From JAWLBM01 sp041687675 (GTDB taxonomy: Bacteria; Pseudomonadota; Alphaproteobacteria; Rhizobiales; Pleomorphomonadaceae), in assembly GCA_041687675.1 (NCBI GenBank), contig JAWLBM010000026.1, positions 1 through 64,000 on the forward strand: a DNA stretch of 64,000 nucleotides, read 5' to 3'. Of this stretch, positions 53,676 to 62,712 are shown one piece after another. Made by a program: the position numbers and the translations under genes. Positions within the stretch are counted from its first letter, which is position 1. The number at the start of each line of letters is the position of its first letter. The notes beneath the pieces were generated by a model. That model was not told where the DNA came from. It saw only the letters and a program-made list of their open reading frames with translations, and did not search any database.

Positions 53676-54524
53676 CTATTCCGCCCACTCCGCCCAGTCC
53701 CGGCGCAGGTCGTCGGCCCGGGCGATCGTCACCCCGAGGCCCTGCAGGGCCTCGGCGGAAATGCGCACCAGCGCCGCGTTGTCGGGCGCGAGGCGGCCGT
53801 CCGGCAGCAGGCGGTTGTTCTCGAAGCCGACCCGGACGTGCCCGCCGAGCAGCGCCGCCGCGGTGGTCGCGGCCGCCTCGCGCCGGCCGAAGGCGCAGAC
53901 GCTCCAGTGGCCGAAGCGCGGCGCGCCGACGGCGATGAAGGGCAGCAGGTCCGCCGGCGCGGAGACCTGCCCGGGCGTGTAGCGGCCGAGCACGTAGAGC
54001 ACCGGAATGTCGTCGGCCGGGACGAGGCCCCGCCGCTTCATGTCGTCGAGGCGCACCCCCTCCTCCGGCGCGTAGAGGATGACCTGCGGGACGATGCGCT
54101 CGCTCTTCAGGTCCGCGAGGAAGGCGGCGAAGTCGGCTTCCGCGGCCTCGTCCGGCACGAGTTCGCGCAGCGCCAGCGACACCGCCTCCGGCCGCACCTC
54201 CCGCACCACCGCCATCTGCTCGGACGGCCGATAGCGGCCGAGCGACTCCGAGGTGATCTGCAGGACGAGGCGCCGGCCGACCGCGGCCCGGATCGCGGCG
54301 GTGGCATCGCGATAGGCGGCGGCGTCGAGGAGATGCCCGCCGTCGCGGTCGCGCACATGCACGTGGATCATCGCCGACCCCGCCTCGAGGCACGCCGCGG
54401 CGGTGCGGGCGAGCGCCGGCGGGTCGAGGGGGATCGCCGGATGGTCGGCCTGCGTCAGCCGGCCGCCGTTCGGGGCGACCGCCACGGCGACGGGCCCGTC
54501 CGCCCCGGTGGGTTCGCTCTGCAT
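53676..54524 (-). CDS. BKACE-family beta-keto acid cleavage enzyme (DUF849)
   Basis: A 282-residue TIM-barrel enzyme of the 3-keto-5-aminohexanoate cleavage family. It condenses a beta-keto acid with acetyl-CoA, giving acetoacetate and a new CoA ester. The zinc-binding HxH is in SAMIHVHVRDRDG, and Ser and Glu substrate-binding patches are in VLQITSES and PEAVSLALRELVPD. C-terminal GHVRVGFENNRLLPDG is typical. Substrate not predictable; the class III aminotransferase nearby hints at an amino-acid-derived keto acid. Start at 54524 is preferred; an ATG at 54557 would extend into the regulator gene's operator. Confidence 0.9.
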   Translation of the reverse strand: MQSEPTGADGPVAVAVAPNGGRLTQADHPAIPLDPPALARTAAACLEAGSAMIHVHVRDRDGGHLLDAAAYRDATAAIRAAVGRRLVLQITSESLGRYRPSEQMAVVREVRPEAVSLALRELVPDEAAEADFAAFLADLKSERIVPQVILYAPEEGVRLDDMKRRGLVPADDIPVLYVLGRYTPGQVSAPADLLPFIAVGAPRFGHWSVCAFGRREAAATTAAALLGGHVRVGFENNRLLPDGRLAPDNAALVRISAEALQGLGVTIARADDLRRDWAEWAE

Positions 54525-54540
54525 GCTTTGTGCTCCAAAT

Positions 54541-54570
54541 GATGCAAGATTGGGCATCTATGAGACAATC
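54541..54570. promoter_or_regulatory. Candidate operator between BKACE and the RpiR gene
   Basis: Two overlapping perfect inverted repeats, GATGC-N8-GCATC (54541-54558) and GATTG-N13-CAATC (54548-54570), lie in the 82-base divergent gap. They are good candidates for binding by the adjacent RpiR-type regulator. Not matched to a known consensus. Confidence 0.4.
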
Positions 54571-54606
54571 GTTGCATGCCTCGCGCCGCCCGTCTACACT
54601 GGGCCT

Positions 54607-55488
54607 ATGGACGCGCAGCACCTCGGCGAGCGTATCGTCACGGCCTACGGCAGCCTGCCGGCGCAGCTGCAGAAGGCTGCGCGCTTCATCCTCGACAACC
54701 CGGAGGACGTCGCCCTCCTGTCGATGCGCGAGCAGGCGAGGCGCGCCGGCATCCAGCCCTGGACCATGAGCCGCCTCGCCAGGCGCCTCGGCCTCGACGG
54801 CTACGAGGAGCTGCGCGCGCTCTATGCCGAGGCGATGCGCCGCGGCGCCGGCAGCTTCGCCCGCCGGGCCTCGGTCCAGGTCGAGGACCAGCGGACCCGC
54901 GGGGAAATGGCGCTCGCCCGCGACATCGTCGCCACCACAGCGGCCGAGGTCAGCCGCCTCGCCGAGCCCGAGGCGCTGCGCGCGATGGTCGACGCGGCGC
55001 TCGGGCTGCACGAGGCGAAGCGGATCTTCTGTCTCGGCCTTCGCTCGAGCCATGCGGTGGCCGCCCAGTTCGCCTATGTGCTGTCGCTGATCGGCGAGAA
55101 GGCGGTCCTCGCCGACGGGTCCAGCTCCGGCCTCGACATGCTGCGCCATGCGGGGCCGGGCGATGCGATCCTCGCCGTCAGCGTCGCACCCTACACCCGC
55201 CGGACCGTGGAGGCGACCGACTGGTGCCGCAGGCGCGGCGTCCGCCTGGTCGCGATCACCGACAGCCCGGTCGCCCCGCTGGCGGCGATGGCCGATCCCG
55301 CCATCCTGGTCTCCACCGAGAGTCCCTCGTTCTTCCACGCCATGGCTCCCGCCTTCGTGGTCGGCGAGGTGCTGGCGGCGCTGCTGGCCGGGCGCGGCGG
55401 CGAGGCCTCCCTCGCCGCCCTCACCGAAACCGAGAAACAGCTGGCCGAGTTCGGGGTCCACTGGAACCCCGGGAAGAGGAAGACGTGA
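54607..55488 (+). CDS. RpiR/MurR-family transcriptional regulator
   Basis: 293 residues. An N-terminal helix-turn-helix (LPAQLQKAARFILDNPEDVALLSMREQARRAG, WTMSRLARRLGLDGYEEL) is followed by a SIS sugar-isomerase-like domain (about 130-260) with IFCLGLRSSHAVAAQFAYVLS and AILAVSVAPYTRRTVEATD. RpiR regulators usually sense phosphorylated sugars or amino-acid derivatives. Divergent from BKACE and overlapping the aminotransferase start (GTGA), so it likely controls this cluster. Confidence 0.93.
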   Translation: MDAQHLGERIVTAYGSLPAQLQKAARFILDNPEDVALLSMREQARRAGIQPWTMSRLARRLGLDGYEELRALYAEAMRRGAGSFARRASVQVEDQRTRGEMALARDIVATTAAEVSRLAEPEALRAMVDAALGLHEAKRIFCLGLRSSHAVAAQFAYVLSLIGEKAVLADGSSSGLDMLRHAGPGDAILAVSVAPYTRRTVEATDWCRRRGVRLVAITDSPVAPLAAMADPAILVSTESPSFFHAMAPAFVVGEVLAALLAGRGGEASLAALTETEKQLAEFGVHWNPGKRKT

Positions 55489-56813
55489 CCCGCATCCTGC
55501 ATAGAGCCATCGCCCCGGACCTCCCCGTCGCCGTCGGCGGGCGCGGCGTCGAACTGTTCGACGCCGCCGGGCGGGCCTACATCGACGGCTCCGGCGGCGC
55601 CGCCGTCTCCTGCCTCGGCCACGGCCACCCGGATGTGATCGCCGCGATCCGCGCCCAGGCGGAGGCGCTGGAATACGCCCACACCAGCTTCTTCACCACC
55701 GAGCCGGCCGAGCGCCTCGCCGACAGGCTGGTCGCCGGCGCGCCGGCTGGAATCAGCCACGTCTACTTCGTCTCCGGCGGATCGGAGGCCGTCGAGGCGG
55801 CGCTGAAGATGGCCCGCCAGTACCACGTCGAGCGCGGCCAGCCCGGCCGCCGCCACGTCATCGCCCGCCGCCAGAGCTACCACGGCAACACCCTCGGAGC
55901 GCTGGCCGCCGGCGGCAACATGTGGCGCCGCGAGCCGTTCCGGCCGATCCTCACCGAGACCCACCACATCGCCCCCTGCTACGCGTACCGCCATCGCGAG
56001 CCGGGCGAGAGCCTGGAGGCCTACGGGCGGCGGGCGGCCGACGAGCTGGAAGCGAAGATCGCCGAGCTCGGCCCGGAGACGGTGATGGCCTTCATCGCCG
56101 AGCCGGTGGTCGGCGCCACCGCCGGCGCGGTGCCTGCCGCCCCGGGGTATCTGAAGCGCGTCCGCGAGATCTGCGACCGCCATGGCGTGCTCCTGATCCT
56201 CGACGAGGTGATGTGCGGCATGGGCCGCACCGGCACGCTGCACGCCTGCGAGCAGGACGGCGTCGCGCCCGACCTGATGACCATCGCCAAGGGCCTCGGC
56301 GGCGGCTACCAGCCGATCGGCGCGACGCTGCTGTCGCGGCCGATCTTCGACGCCTTCGCGACCGGCTCGGGCGCGTTCCAGCACGGCCACACCTACATCG
56401 GCCACCCGGTCGCCTGCGCCGCCGCCCTCGCCGTTCAGGAGGTGATCGAGCGGGACGACCTCCTCGCCAACGTGCGGGCAATGGGCGAGCGGCTGGCGCT
56501 CCGGCTGCGGGAGCGGCTCGGCGATCACCCGCACGTTGGAGACCTTCGCGGCCGCGGATTGTTCAGGGGCGTGGAGCTGGTCGAGGACCGGGCGACCAGG
56601 GCGCCCTTCGACCCGGCATTGAAACTGCACGCGCGGATCAAGCGCGAGGCGATGGATCGGGGGCTGCTGGTCTATCCGGCCGGCGGCACCGTGGACGGGC
56701 GGATCGGCGACCACGTGCTGCTCGCTCCGCCCTTCATCGTCGACGAGGCGGTGGTGGACGCCATCGTCGACAGGCTGGGGGAGGCCATCGACGCCGCCAT
56801 CGCGCGGCGGTGA
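55485..56813 (+). CDS. Class III aminotransferase
   Basis: A 442-residue PLP-dependent transaminase. It has GSGGAAVSCLGHGHPDVIAAI, YFVSGGSEAVEAALKMARQYH (PLP phosphate), QSYHGNTLGALA, LILDEVMCGMGRTGTLHACE (Asp-pyridine N), and Lys in TIAKGLGGGYQPIGA. Amino donor/acceptor unknown; could be omega-amino acid transaminase. DoeD of ectoine degradation is of this class, but the location on the opposite strand with BKACE makes that only a possibility. GTG start overlaps the RpiR stop (GTGA). Confidence 0.93.
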   Translation: MTRILHRAIAPDLPVAVGGRGVELFDAAGRAYIDGSGGAAVSCLGHGHPDVIAAIRAQAEALEYAHTSFFTTEPAERLADRLVAGAPAGISHVYFVSGGSEAVEAALKMARQYHVERGQPGRRHVIARRQSYHGNTLGALAAGGNMWRREPFRPILTETHHIAPCYAYRHREPGESLEAYGRRAADELEAKIAELGPETVMAFIAEPVVGATAGAVPAAPGYLKRVREICDRHGVLLILDEVMCGMGRTGTLHACEQDGVAPDLMTIAKGLGGGYQPIGATLLSRPIFDAFATGSGAFQHGHTYIGHPVACAAALAVQEVIERDDLLANVRAMGERLALRLRERLGDHPHVGDLRGRGLFRGVELVEDRATRAPFDPALKLHARIKREAMDRGLLVYPAGGTVDGRIGDHVLLAPPFIVDEAVVDAIVDRLGEAIDAAIARR

Positions 56814-56942
56814 GGCCGCCTTCCACGAACCGGCGGGCGCGGGATCTACTTTGCTTCTCGCGCGTTGTCAGTTGAGGCAGGTCCGGCGGTCCGGACCGCG
56901 CATCGGCTCGTGAGGAGCCCAACCACAGGGAGACATCGGGCA

Positions 56943-57926
56943 ATGAAACCCAACAGGATTATCGGCCTCGGCCTCGCCGCGGTGATGGGAGCAAGCCTCG
57001 CCGTCGAGGCCGTCGGCGCGCAGGAGCAGAGGTTCGTCTCCGTCGGCACCGGCGGCGTCACCGGCGTCTACTACCCGGTCGGCGGCGCCATCTGCCGCCT
57101 GATGAACCAGAACCGGCGCGAGCACGGCATCCGCTGTTCGGTGGAGTCCACCGGCGGCTCGGTGTTCAACGCCAACGCCATCAAGGGCGGCGACCTCGAG
57201 TTCGGCGTCGTGCAGTCCGACGTGCAGTACAACGCCTTCAACGGCGTCGCCAACTTCGCCGACCAGGGCCCGTTCGAGGGCCTCAGGGCGATCTTCTCGC
57301 TGCACCCGGAGCCGCTCACCGTGGTGGCCCGCGCCGACAGCGGCGTCGAGACCTTTGACGACCTCAAGGGCAAGCGCGTCAACATCGGCAACCCGGGCTC
57401 CGGCCAGCGGGCGCTGATGGACCTGCTCATCGCCGAGAGGGGCTGGACGAACTCGGACTTCGCGCTCGCGGCCGAACTCGCCCCGGCCGAGCAGAGCTCG
57501 GCGCTCTGCGACAACAACATCGACGCCTTCGCCTACACCGTCGGCCATCCCGCCGGCGCGATCCAGGAGGCGACGACCACCTGCGACAGCACGATCGTGC
57601 CCGTCGAGGGCGAGGCGGTCGACAAGCTGGTGAACGACAATCCCTACTACTTCAAGGCCACCATCCCGGGCGGCATGTACCGCGGCAACCCGGAGGACGT
57701 GCAGACCTTCGGCGTCGGCGCCACGGTCGTCTCCTCGATCGACGTGCCTGAGGATGTCGTCTACATCTTCGTGAAGTCGGTGTTCGACAACTTCGAGGAC
57801 TTCAAGGCGCTGCACCCGGCGCTCGCCAACCTGACCCCGGAGCAGATGGTGAACGCGGGCCTGTCCGCACCGCTGCACCCGGGCGCGGAGAAGTACTACC
57901 GCGAGCAGGGCTGGCTGCAGCAGTAG
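56943..57926 (+). CDS. TAXI-family TRAP transporter solute receptor
   Basis: A 327-residue periplasmic binding protein. Signal peptide ends near AVGAQ. TAXI features are RFVSVGTGGVTGVYYPVGGAICRLMN, SVESTGGSVFNANAIKGGDLEFGVVQSD and LKGKRVNIGNPGSGQRAL. Substrates of TAXI-TRAP systems are often small acids or amino acids; here unknown. Start at 56943 with GGGAG upstream. Followed by the fused permease after a strong hairpin. Confidence 0.95.
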   Translation: MKPNRIIGLGLAAVMGASLAVEAVGAQEQRFVSVGTGGVTGVYYPVGGAICRLMNQNRREHGIRCSVESTGGSVFNANAIKGGDLEFGVVQSDVQYNAFNGVANFADQGPFEGLRAIFSLHPEPLTVVARADSGVETFDDLKGKRVNIGNPGSGQRALMDLLIAERGWTNSDFALAAELAPAEQSSALCDNNIDAFAYTVGHPAGAIQEATTTCDSTIVPVEGEAVDKLVNDNPYYFKATIPGGMYRGNPEDVQTFGVGATVVSSIDVPEDVVYIFVKSVFDNFEDFKALHPALANLTPEQMVNAGLSAPLHPGAEKYYREQGWLQQ

Positions 57927-57935
57927 GGCGACCTC

Positions 57936-57960
57936 GGGAGGCGCCCGACGGGCGCCTCCC
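57936..57960 (+). promoter_or_regulatory. Perfect intercistronic hairpin
   Basis: GGGAGGCGCCC-GAC-GGGCGCCTCCC: an 11-bp perfect stem with a three-base loop, between the TAXI receptor and the permease. No T-tract follows. It probably protects the upstream message or limits read-through, so that more receptor than permease is made (inference). Confidence 0.7.
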
Positions 57961-57989
57961 TCGTCCCGGGCACGGAGGGGGTGCGGGCG

Positions 57990-60662
57990 ATGACCATGGA
58001 GAACGACAAGCGCGACGCCGAGGCGCGCGCGCGCATGGGCGACGCGGACCTCCAGGACCTGGTCGCCAGCACCGACACGGGAGCCCGTGAGCCGGCGGGC
58101 CCGAGCGGCTGGATCATCGCCGGGGTGGCGATGGCCTGGTCGCTGTTCCAGCTCTACATCGCCTCGCCGCTGCCCTTCATGCTGTCGAGCCTCACCGGGC
58201 TCCAGCTCGTCTTCAACGACACCCAGGCGCGGTCGATCCACCTCGCCTTCGGCCTGTTCCTCGCCTACATGGCGTTCCCGGCCTTCGCCCGCAGCCCCCG
58301 CGACCGGGTGCCGGTGACCGACTGGATCCTGGCGATCGCGGCCGCCTATGCGGCGCTCTACGTCTTTCTCGAGTATCACGAACTCGCCAGGCGGCCCGGC
58401 CTGCCGATCACCCAGGACCTGATCGTCGCGGGCGCCGGCGTGGTGCTGCTGCTGGAGGCGACGCGCCGGGCGCTCGGCCCGCCGCTGGCGATCGTGGCGA
58501 TCGTCTTCCTGCTCTACGTCTTCTTCGGCTCCTCGCCGGTGGTGCCCGACATCATCCGCTGGGGCGGCGCCTCCTTCCCGCGGGCGATGGACCAGATGTG
58601 GCTATCGACCGGCGGCGTCTTCGGCGTCGCGCTCGGCGTCTCCACCGCCTTCGTGTTCCTGTTCGTCCTGTTCGGCTCGATGCTCGACCGGGCGGGCGCC
58701 GGCAACTTCTTCATCAAGCTCGCCTTCGCGCTGCTCGGCCATCTCCGCGGCGGGCCGGCCAAGGCCGCCGTGCTCGCCTCGATGATGACCGGCCTCATCT
58801 CCGGCTCCTCCATCGCCAACGTGGTGACCACCGGCACCTTCACCATCCCGCTGATGAAGCGCGTCGGCTTCACGGCGGAGAAGGCCGGCTCGGTCGAGGT
58901 GGCGAGCTCCGTCAACGGCCAGATCATGCCGCCGGTGATGGGCGCGGCCGCCTTCCTGATGGTGGAATACGTCGGCATCTCCTACCTGGAGGTGATCAAG
59001 CACGCCTTCCTCCCGGCCGTGATCTCCTACGTCGCGCTTCTCTACCTCGTGCACCTCGAGGCGGTGAAGAACGACATGCCGGTGCTGCCGAAGCGGGTCC
59101 ACAACCCCGCGAGCGTGGCGATGCTGAGGGCCGGCATCGTGGTCGCCTCGATCCTGATCCTCGCCGGCGCGGCCTACTGGGGGATCCTGTTCGTCCGCTG
59201 GCTGCTGCCGGAGATCTCCGCGCCGGTGCTGATCGCGATTTTGCTTTCGGTCTATGTCGGCCTCGTCTGGCTCGCCGCCCGCTCCCCGGACCTGCCGCTG
59301 GACGACCCCGACGCCCCGGTGGTGGAACTGCCGCTCGCCTCGGAGGTCATCCGCACCGGGCTGCACTACCTGCTGCCGCTGTTCGTGCTCGTCTGGTTCC
59401 TGATGGTGGAGCGCAACTCGCCGGGCCTGTCCGCCTTCTACGCGGTGGTGCTGCTGATCGTCATCATCCTCACCCAGAAGCCGCTGAAGGCCCTGTTCCG
59501 GGGGGTCCGGAGCGCGGAGACGCGGGCGGCCCTCGTGGAGGGCGTGCACGACCTCGGCGTCGGCCTCGTGCTCGGCGCCCGCAACATGATCGGGATCGCC
59601 GCCGCCACCGCCGCCGCCGGCATCATCGTCGGAACCGTGACCCTCACCGGCATCGGCCAGGTGATGGCCGAGTTCGTCGAGTTCCTGTCCGGCGGCAACA
59701 TCATGCTGATCCTGATCTACACCGCGATGATCAGCCTGGTGCTCGGCATGGGCCTGCCGACGACGGCGAACTACATCGTCGTCTCCTCGCTGATGGCGCC
59801 CGTCATCGTCCAGCTCGGCGCCGCCAACGGGGTGATCATCCCGCTGATCGCGGCGCACATGTTCGTCTTCTACTTCGGCATCATGGCGGACGTGACGCCA
59901 CCGGTGGGCCTTGCCTCCTTCGCCGCGGCCGCGGTGTCGGGGGGCGACCCGATCAAGACCGGCTTCACCGCCTTCTTCTATTCGCTGCGGACGGTGCTGC
60001 TGCCCTTTATCTTCGTCTTCAACACCGACCTGCTGCTGATCGACGTCGGCTGGCTCGGGGCGATCTGGATCACCATCAAGGCGACCTTCGCCATGCTGAT
60101 CTTCGCGGCCGCGACGCAGGGCTTCTTCCTCGCCCGCTCCCGGCTCTGGGAATCCGCCGCGCTGCTGCTGGTGACGCTGATGCTGCTCCGCCCCGGCTTC
60201 TTCCTCGACCAGTTGCAGCCGCCCTACGACGCCGTCGAGCCGCAGCGGATCTACGAGGCGGTGGAGGCCGAGCCGGACGACGCCGAGATCCGCCTCGTCA
60301 TCCGCGGCCCGGACTACGACGACCCCGACGCCCTCGTCGAGCGGACGATGGCCTTCCGGCTCGGCCCCGCCGGCGAGAGCGGCGAGGCGCGCTTCGGCGC
60401 GGCGGCCGACCTGCCGCTGCGCATCGAGGGCGACCGGGTGATCGTCGAGGAGCCGATGGACATGAACAGCTTCGCCGGCCGGACCCTCTCCAACCTCGAC
60501 TTCTACGGGGACCCGCCGGTTGAACTGGTCCGCGTCGAGGTCAGCGCGGAGCGGCTGCCGCGGGAAATCTTCTACATCCCCGCCGCGCTTCTCCTCGCGC
60601 TGGTGGTGTTCCTGCAGCGCCGGCGCGGCGGCACTCTCGCCGGAAACCCGGCGGCGCGGTGA
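57990..60662 (+). CDS. TRAP transporter fused permease (DctQM-like) with DUF3394 tail
   Basis: 890 residues with about 16-18 transmembrane helices: a DctQ-like portion (to about residue 200), then the DctM large subunit with FALLGHLRGGPAKAAVLASMMTGLISGSSIANV and GMGLPTTANYIVVSSLMAPVIVQLG. A soluble C-terminal DUF3394 region (about 740-860) and a final transmembrane helix follow. The fusion is normal for TAXI-type TRAP. Start ATG 57990 is chosen for Shine-Dalgarno spacing (GGAGG 11 bases upstream); GTG 57981 is too close. Its stop overlaps a GTG just before the UspA gene. Confidence 0.94.
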   Translation: MTMENDKRDAEARARMGDADLQDLVASTDTGAREPAGPSGWIIAGVAMAWSLFQLYIASPLPFMLSSLTGLQLVFNDTQARSIHLAFGLFLAYMAFPAFARSPRDRVPVTDWILAIAAAYAALYVFLEYHELARRPGLPITQDLIVAGAGVVLLLEATRRALGPPLAIVAIVFLLYVFFGSSPVVPDIIRWGGASFPRAMDQMWLSTGGVFGVALGVSTAFVFLFVLFGSMLDRAGAGNFFIKLAFALLGHLRGGPAKAAVLASMMTGLISGSSIANVVTTGTFTIPLMKRVGFTAEKAGSVEVASSVNGQIMPPVMGAAAFLMVEYVGISYLEVIKHAFLPAVISYVALLYLVHLEAVKNDMPVLPKRVHNPASVAMLRAGIVVASILILAGAAYWGILFVRWLLPEISAPVLIAILLSVYVGLVWLAARSPDLPLDDPDAPVVELPLASEVIRTGLHYLLPLFVLVWFLMVERNSPGLSAFYAVVLLIVIILTQKPLKALFRGVRSAETRAALVEGVHDLGVGLVLGARNMIGIAAATAAAGIIVGTVTLTGIGQVMAEFVEFLSGGNIMLILIYTAMISLVLGMGLPTTANYIVVSSLMAPVIVQLGAANGVIIPLIAAHMFVFYFGIMADVTPPVGLASFAAAAVSGGDPIKTGFTAFFYSLRTVLLPFIFVFNTDLLLIDVGWLGAIWITIKATFAMLIFAAATQGFFLARSRLWESAALLLVTLMLLRPGFFLDQLQPPYDAVEPQRIYEAVEAEPDDAEIRLVIRGPDYDDPDALVERTMAFRLGPAGESGEARFGAAADLPLRIEGDRVIVEEPMDMNSFAGRTLSNLDFYGDPPVELVRVEVSAERLPREIFYIPAALLLALVVFLQRRRGGTLAGNPAAR

Positions 60663-60676
60663 GGGAGGGCGAACAG

Positions 60677-61102
60677 ATGTACTCGAACATACTCGTCACC
60701 GTCGACCTCGGCCATCGCGACACCGAGGCGAAGGCGCTTCTGACCGCGGTCGACTACGCCCGGGTGTTCGGCTCGCGGCTCCACGTGATGACCGTGGTGC
60801 CGGACTACGGCCTCTCCTATGTCGCCGGCTTCTTCCCCAAGGACCACGAGCACGAGGCGCTCCGCCACGCCAACGACGAGCTTCACGCCTTCGTCAAGGA
60901 GATCGTGCCGGACGAGATCCCGCACCGGCACATCGTCGGCCACGGCTCGATCTACCGGGAGATCCTGCACTACGCCGGGGTGACCGGGGCGGACCTCATC
61001 GTCATGTCGGCCTCGCGGCCGAGCCCGGAGGACTACCTGATCGGCCCGAACGCGGCGCGGGTGGTCCGCCACTCGACGGTGTCGGTGCTGGTGGTGCGCT
61101 GA
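60677..61102 (+). CDS. Universal stress protein (UspA family)
   Basis: A 141-residue UspA-fold protein beginning MYSNILVTVDLGHRDTEAKALL. C-terminal LIVMSASRPSPEDYLIGPNAARVVRHSTVSVLVVR carries the Gly-x2-Gly-like ATP region only partly. ATG at 60677 with a strong GGAGG upstream. Usp partners of TRAP transporters occur in Halomonas (TeaD), so it probably modulates the transporter. Confidence 0.9.
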   Translation: MYSNILVTVDLGHRDTEAKALLTAVDYARVFGSRLHVMTVVPDYGLSYVAGFFPKDHEHEALRHANDELHAFVKEIVPDEIPHRHIVGHGSIYREILHYAGVTGADLIVMSASRPSPEDYLIGPNAARVVRHSTVSVLVVR

Positions 61103-61201
61103 CGCGTCCGCTTGCCCGCCATGCTGCGATGCGGCAGTGTCCGGACGCCGCGCCCTGGCAGGGCGGCACCGTCAAGTCCGGACAGGAGTGACCCAGCCGA
61201 T

Positions 61202-61519
61202 ATGCCGGCCGACCACATCGACCACATGAATCCCCTCGCCTCGATGCGGGACGTCCGCGCGGAGATCGACGCCGTGGACGACCTGCTGGTGCCGCTGCTC
61301 GCCCGGCGGCTCCGGGCGATCCGCCGCGCCGCGGAGATCAAGGAGGAGCCGGACCAGTCGCTGGTGCCCTGGCGCGTGGAGGAGGTCGCCGCCCGCGTCC
61401 GCGCCCGCGCCGCCGAGGTCGGCTTCGACCCCGACGCCGCCGAGCGCATCTGGCGCGGCATGATGGACGAGTGCATCGCCTTCGAGCGCCGCGCCATCGC
61501 GGAAAGGAAACGCGGCTAG
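61202..61519 (+). CDS. Chorismate mutase-like protein (AroQ type)
   Basis: A 105-residue all-helical protein: MRDVRAEIDAVDDLLVPLLARRLRAIRRAAEIKEE...WRVEEVAARVRARAAEVGFDPDAAERIWRGMMDECIAFE. Conserved AroQ residues R (in RDVRAEID), R (in ARRLR), K (in EIKEE), and E/R in the third helix are recognisable. Could instead serve as an isochorismate-pyruvate lyase-like or regulatory domain. Downstream of the Usp gene by 99 bases on the same strand; the link to transport is unclear. Start ATG 61202, with later ATGs at 61226 and 61244 as alternatives. Confidence 0.85.
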   Translation: MPADHIDHMNPLASMRDVRAEIDAVDDLLVPLLARRLRAIRRAAEIKEEPDQSLVPWRVEEVAARVRARAAEVGFDPDAAERIWRGMMDECIAFERRAIAERKRG

Positions 61520-61532
61520 GCCCCGGCCGCGC

Positions 61533-61680
61533 GCCCCTCATCCGCCGGCATTCGCCGGCACCTTCTCCCCCAAGGGGGAGAAGGGGAGCGGCGGCGGCCG
61601 CGGCGGCACTCTCCGGCCGGGCACTCCCTTCCTTCTCCCCTGGGGGAGAAGGTGCCCGAAGGGCGGATGAGGGGGGACCC
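61533..61680. repeat. RIME-like inverted intergenic repeat
   Basis: CCCCTCATCCGCC followed by CACCTTCTCCCCC (61535-61570) is repeated inverted as GGGGGAGAAGGTGCC and GGGCGGATGAGGGG (61642-61674). Each arm also carries its own palindrome (TTCTCCCCC-AA-GGGGGAGAA and TTCTCCCC-TG-GGGGAGAA). It resembles the RIME family of Rhizobiales intergenic repeats and may also terminate the convergent chorismate mutase and doeB genes. Confidence 0.8.
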
Positions 61681-61705
61681 CCTCCGACCGGGCATCTCGC
61701 CCCCG

Positions 61706-62710
61706 TCAGACTGCCGTCCCGACCACCGCGACGCAGTCGCCGGCCTTGACGAGGCCGGGGAAGTGGCGGGCGGCGAGGATGCCGTCGAGGCCGGCGCGGA
61801 TCTCGACGGGGGCGAGCCCCGTGCGACCCACCGGATGGATGCGGGCGACGACCTCGCCGCGGCGCACGTCGTCGGCAAGGTCGACGAGAAACTCCACCAT
61901 GCCGTCGTCCTCGGCGAAGGTGAAGCAGTCGCCGGAGGGCATGTCGAGCCAGCGGGTCGGCGACGGCTCCGGCTCGCCGGCAAGGATGCCGGCGTGCTTC
62001 AGCAGGTTGGAGACGCCGCGGGCGGCGATCCGCGCCGTGCGGGCGCTGGCCGAGCCGCCGCCGCCGAGCTCGGTGGTGACGAAGACCTTGCCCATCTCCT
62101 CGGCGGTCGTGTCGTACATGCCGACCGCGTCGATCTCCAGCATCTTCATCGACCACGGCGCCGCGAAAGCCTCCACCGCGGCGAAACCCGCCGCCTCCTG
62201 CGTCTTGTCGGGCAGGACGTGGGCGGCGGCGAAGGGCACGAAGTCGAGCGTGCGGCCGCCGGAGTGGAAGTCGAGCACGATGTCGGCCATCGGCAGCAGC
62301 GCGCGGGTGAAGTAGTCGGCGATCTTCTGCGTCACCGTCCCGTCCGGCCGGCCGGGGAAGGAGCGGTTGAGGTTGCCCTTGTCGATCGGCGAGGTGCGCG
62401 TGCCGGCCCGGAAGGCCGGGTAGTTCATCGCCGGCACGATGATGATCCGCCCGCTCACCGTTGCCGGGTCCACCTCGCGGGCGAGGTTGAACAGCGCGAT
62501 CGGCCCCTCGTACTCGTCGCCGTGGTTGGCGCCGGTGAGGAGGGCCGTCGGGCCCTCCCCGTTCCTCACCACGCAGACCGGGATCATCACCGATCCCCAG
62601 GCGCTGTCGTCCCGACTGTAGGGCAGCCTGAGGAAGCCGTGCTGCACGCCGTCGCGGTTGAAGTCGACGGTGGGCGCGATCGGCGAGGGCGGAAGCATCG
62701 GGGCGAGCAT
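61706..62710 (-). CDS. doeB: N-alpha-acetyl-L-2,4-diaminobutyrate deacetylase DoeB
   Basis: A 334-residue zinc deacylase of the AspA/AstE-like family. It has PTALLTGANHGDEYEGPIAL (His and Glu metal ligands), RSFPGRPDGTVTQ, DIVLDFHSGGRTLDFVP (third His), and a catalytic Glu in VFVTTELGGGG. DoeB/EutE removes acetyl from the DoeA product during ectoine degradation. Start at 62710 is 2 bases after the doeA stop; a longer frame from 62755 would overlap doeA. Confidence 0.92.
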   Translation of the reverse strand: MLAPMLPPSPIAPTVDFNRDGVQHGFLRLPYSRDDSAWGSVMIPVCVVRNGEGPTALLTGANHGDEYEGPIALFNLAREVDPATVSGRIIIVPAMNYPAFRAGTRTSPIDKGNLNRSFPGRPDGTVTQKIADYFTRALLPMADIVLDFHSGGRTLDFVPFAAAHVLPDKTQEAAGFAAVEAFAAPWSMKMLEIDAVGMYDTTAEEMGKVFVTTELGGGGSASARTARIAARGVSNLLKHAGILAGEPEPSPTRWLDMPSGDCFTFAEDDGMVEFLVDLADDVRRGEVVARIHPVGRTGLAPVEIRAGLDGILAARHFPGLVKAGDCVAVVGTAV

Positions 62711-62712
62711 CC

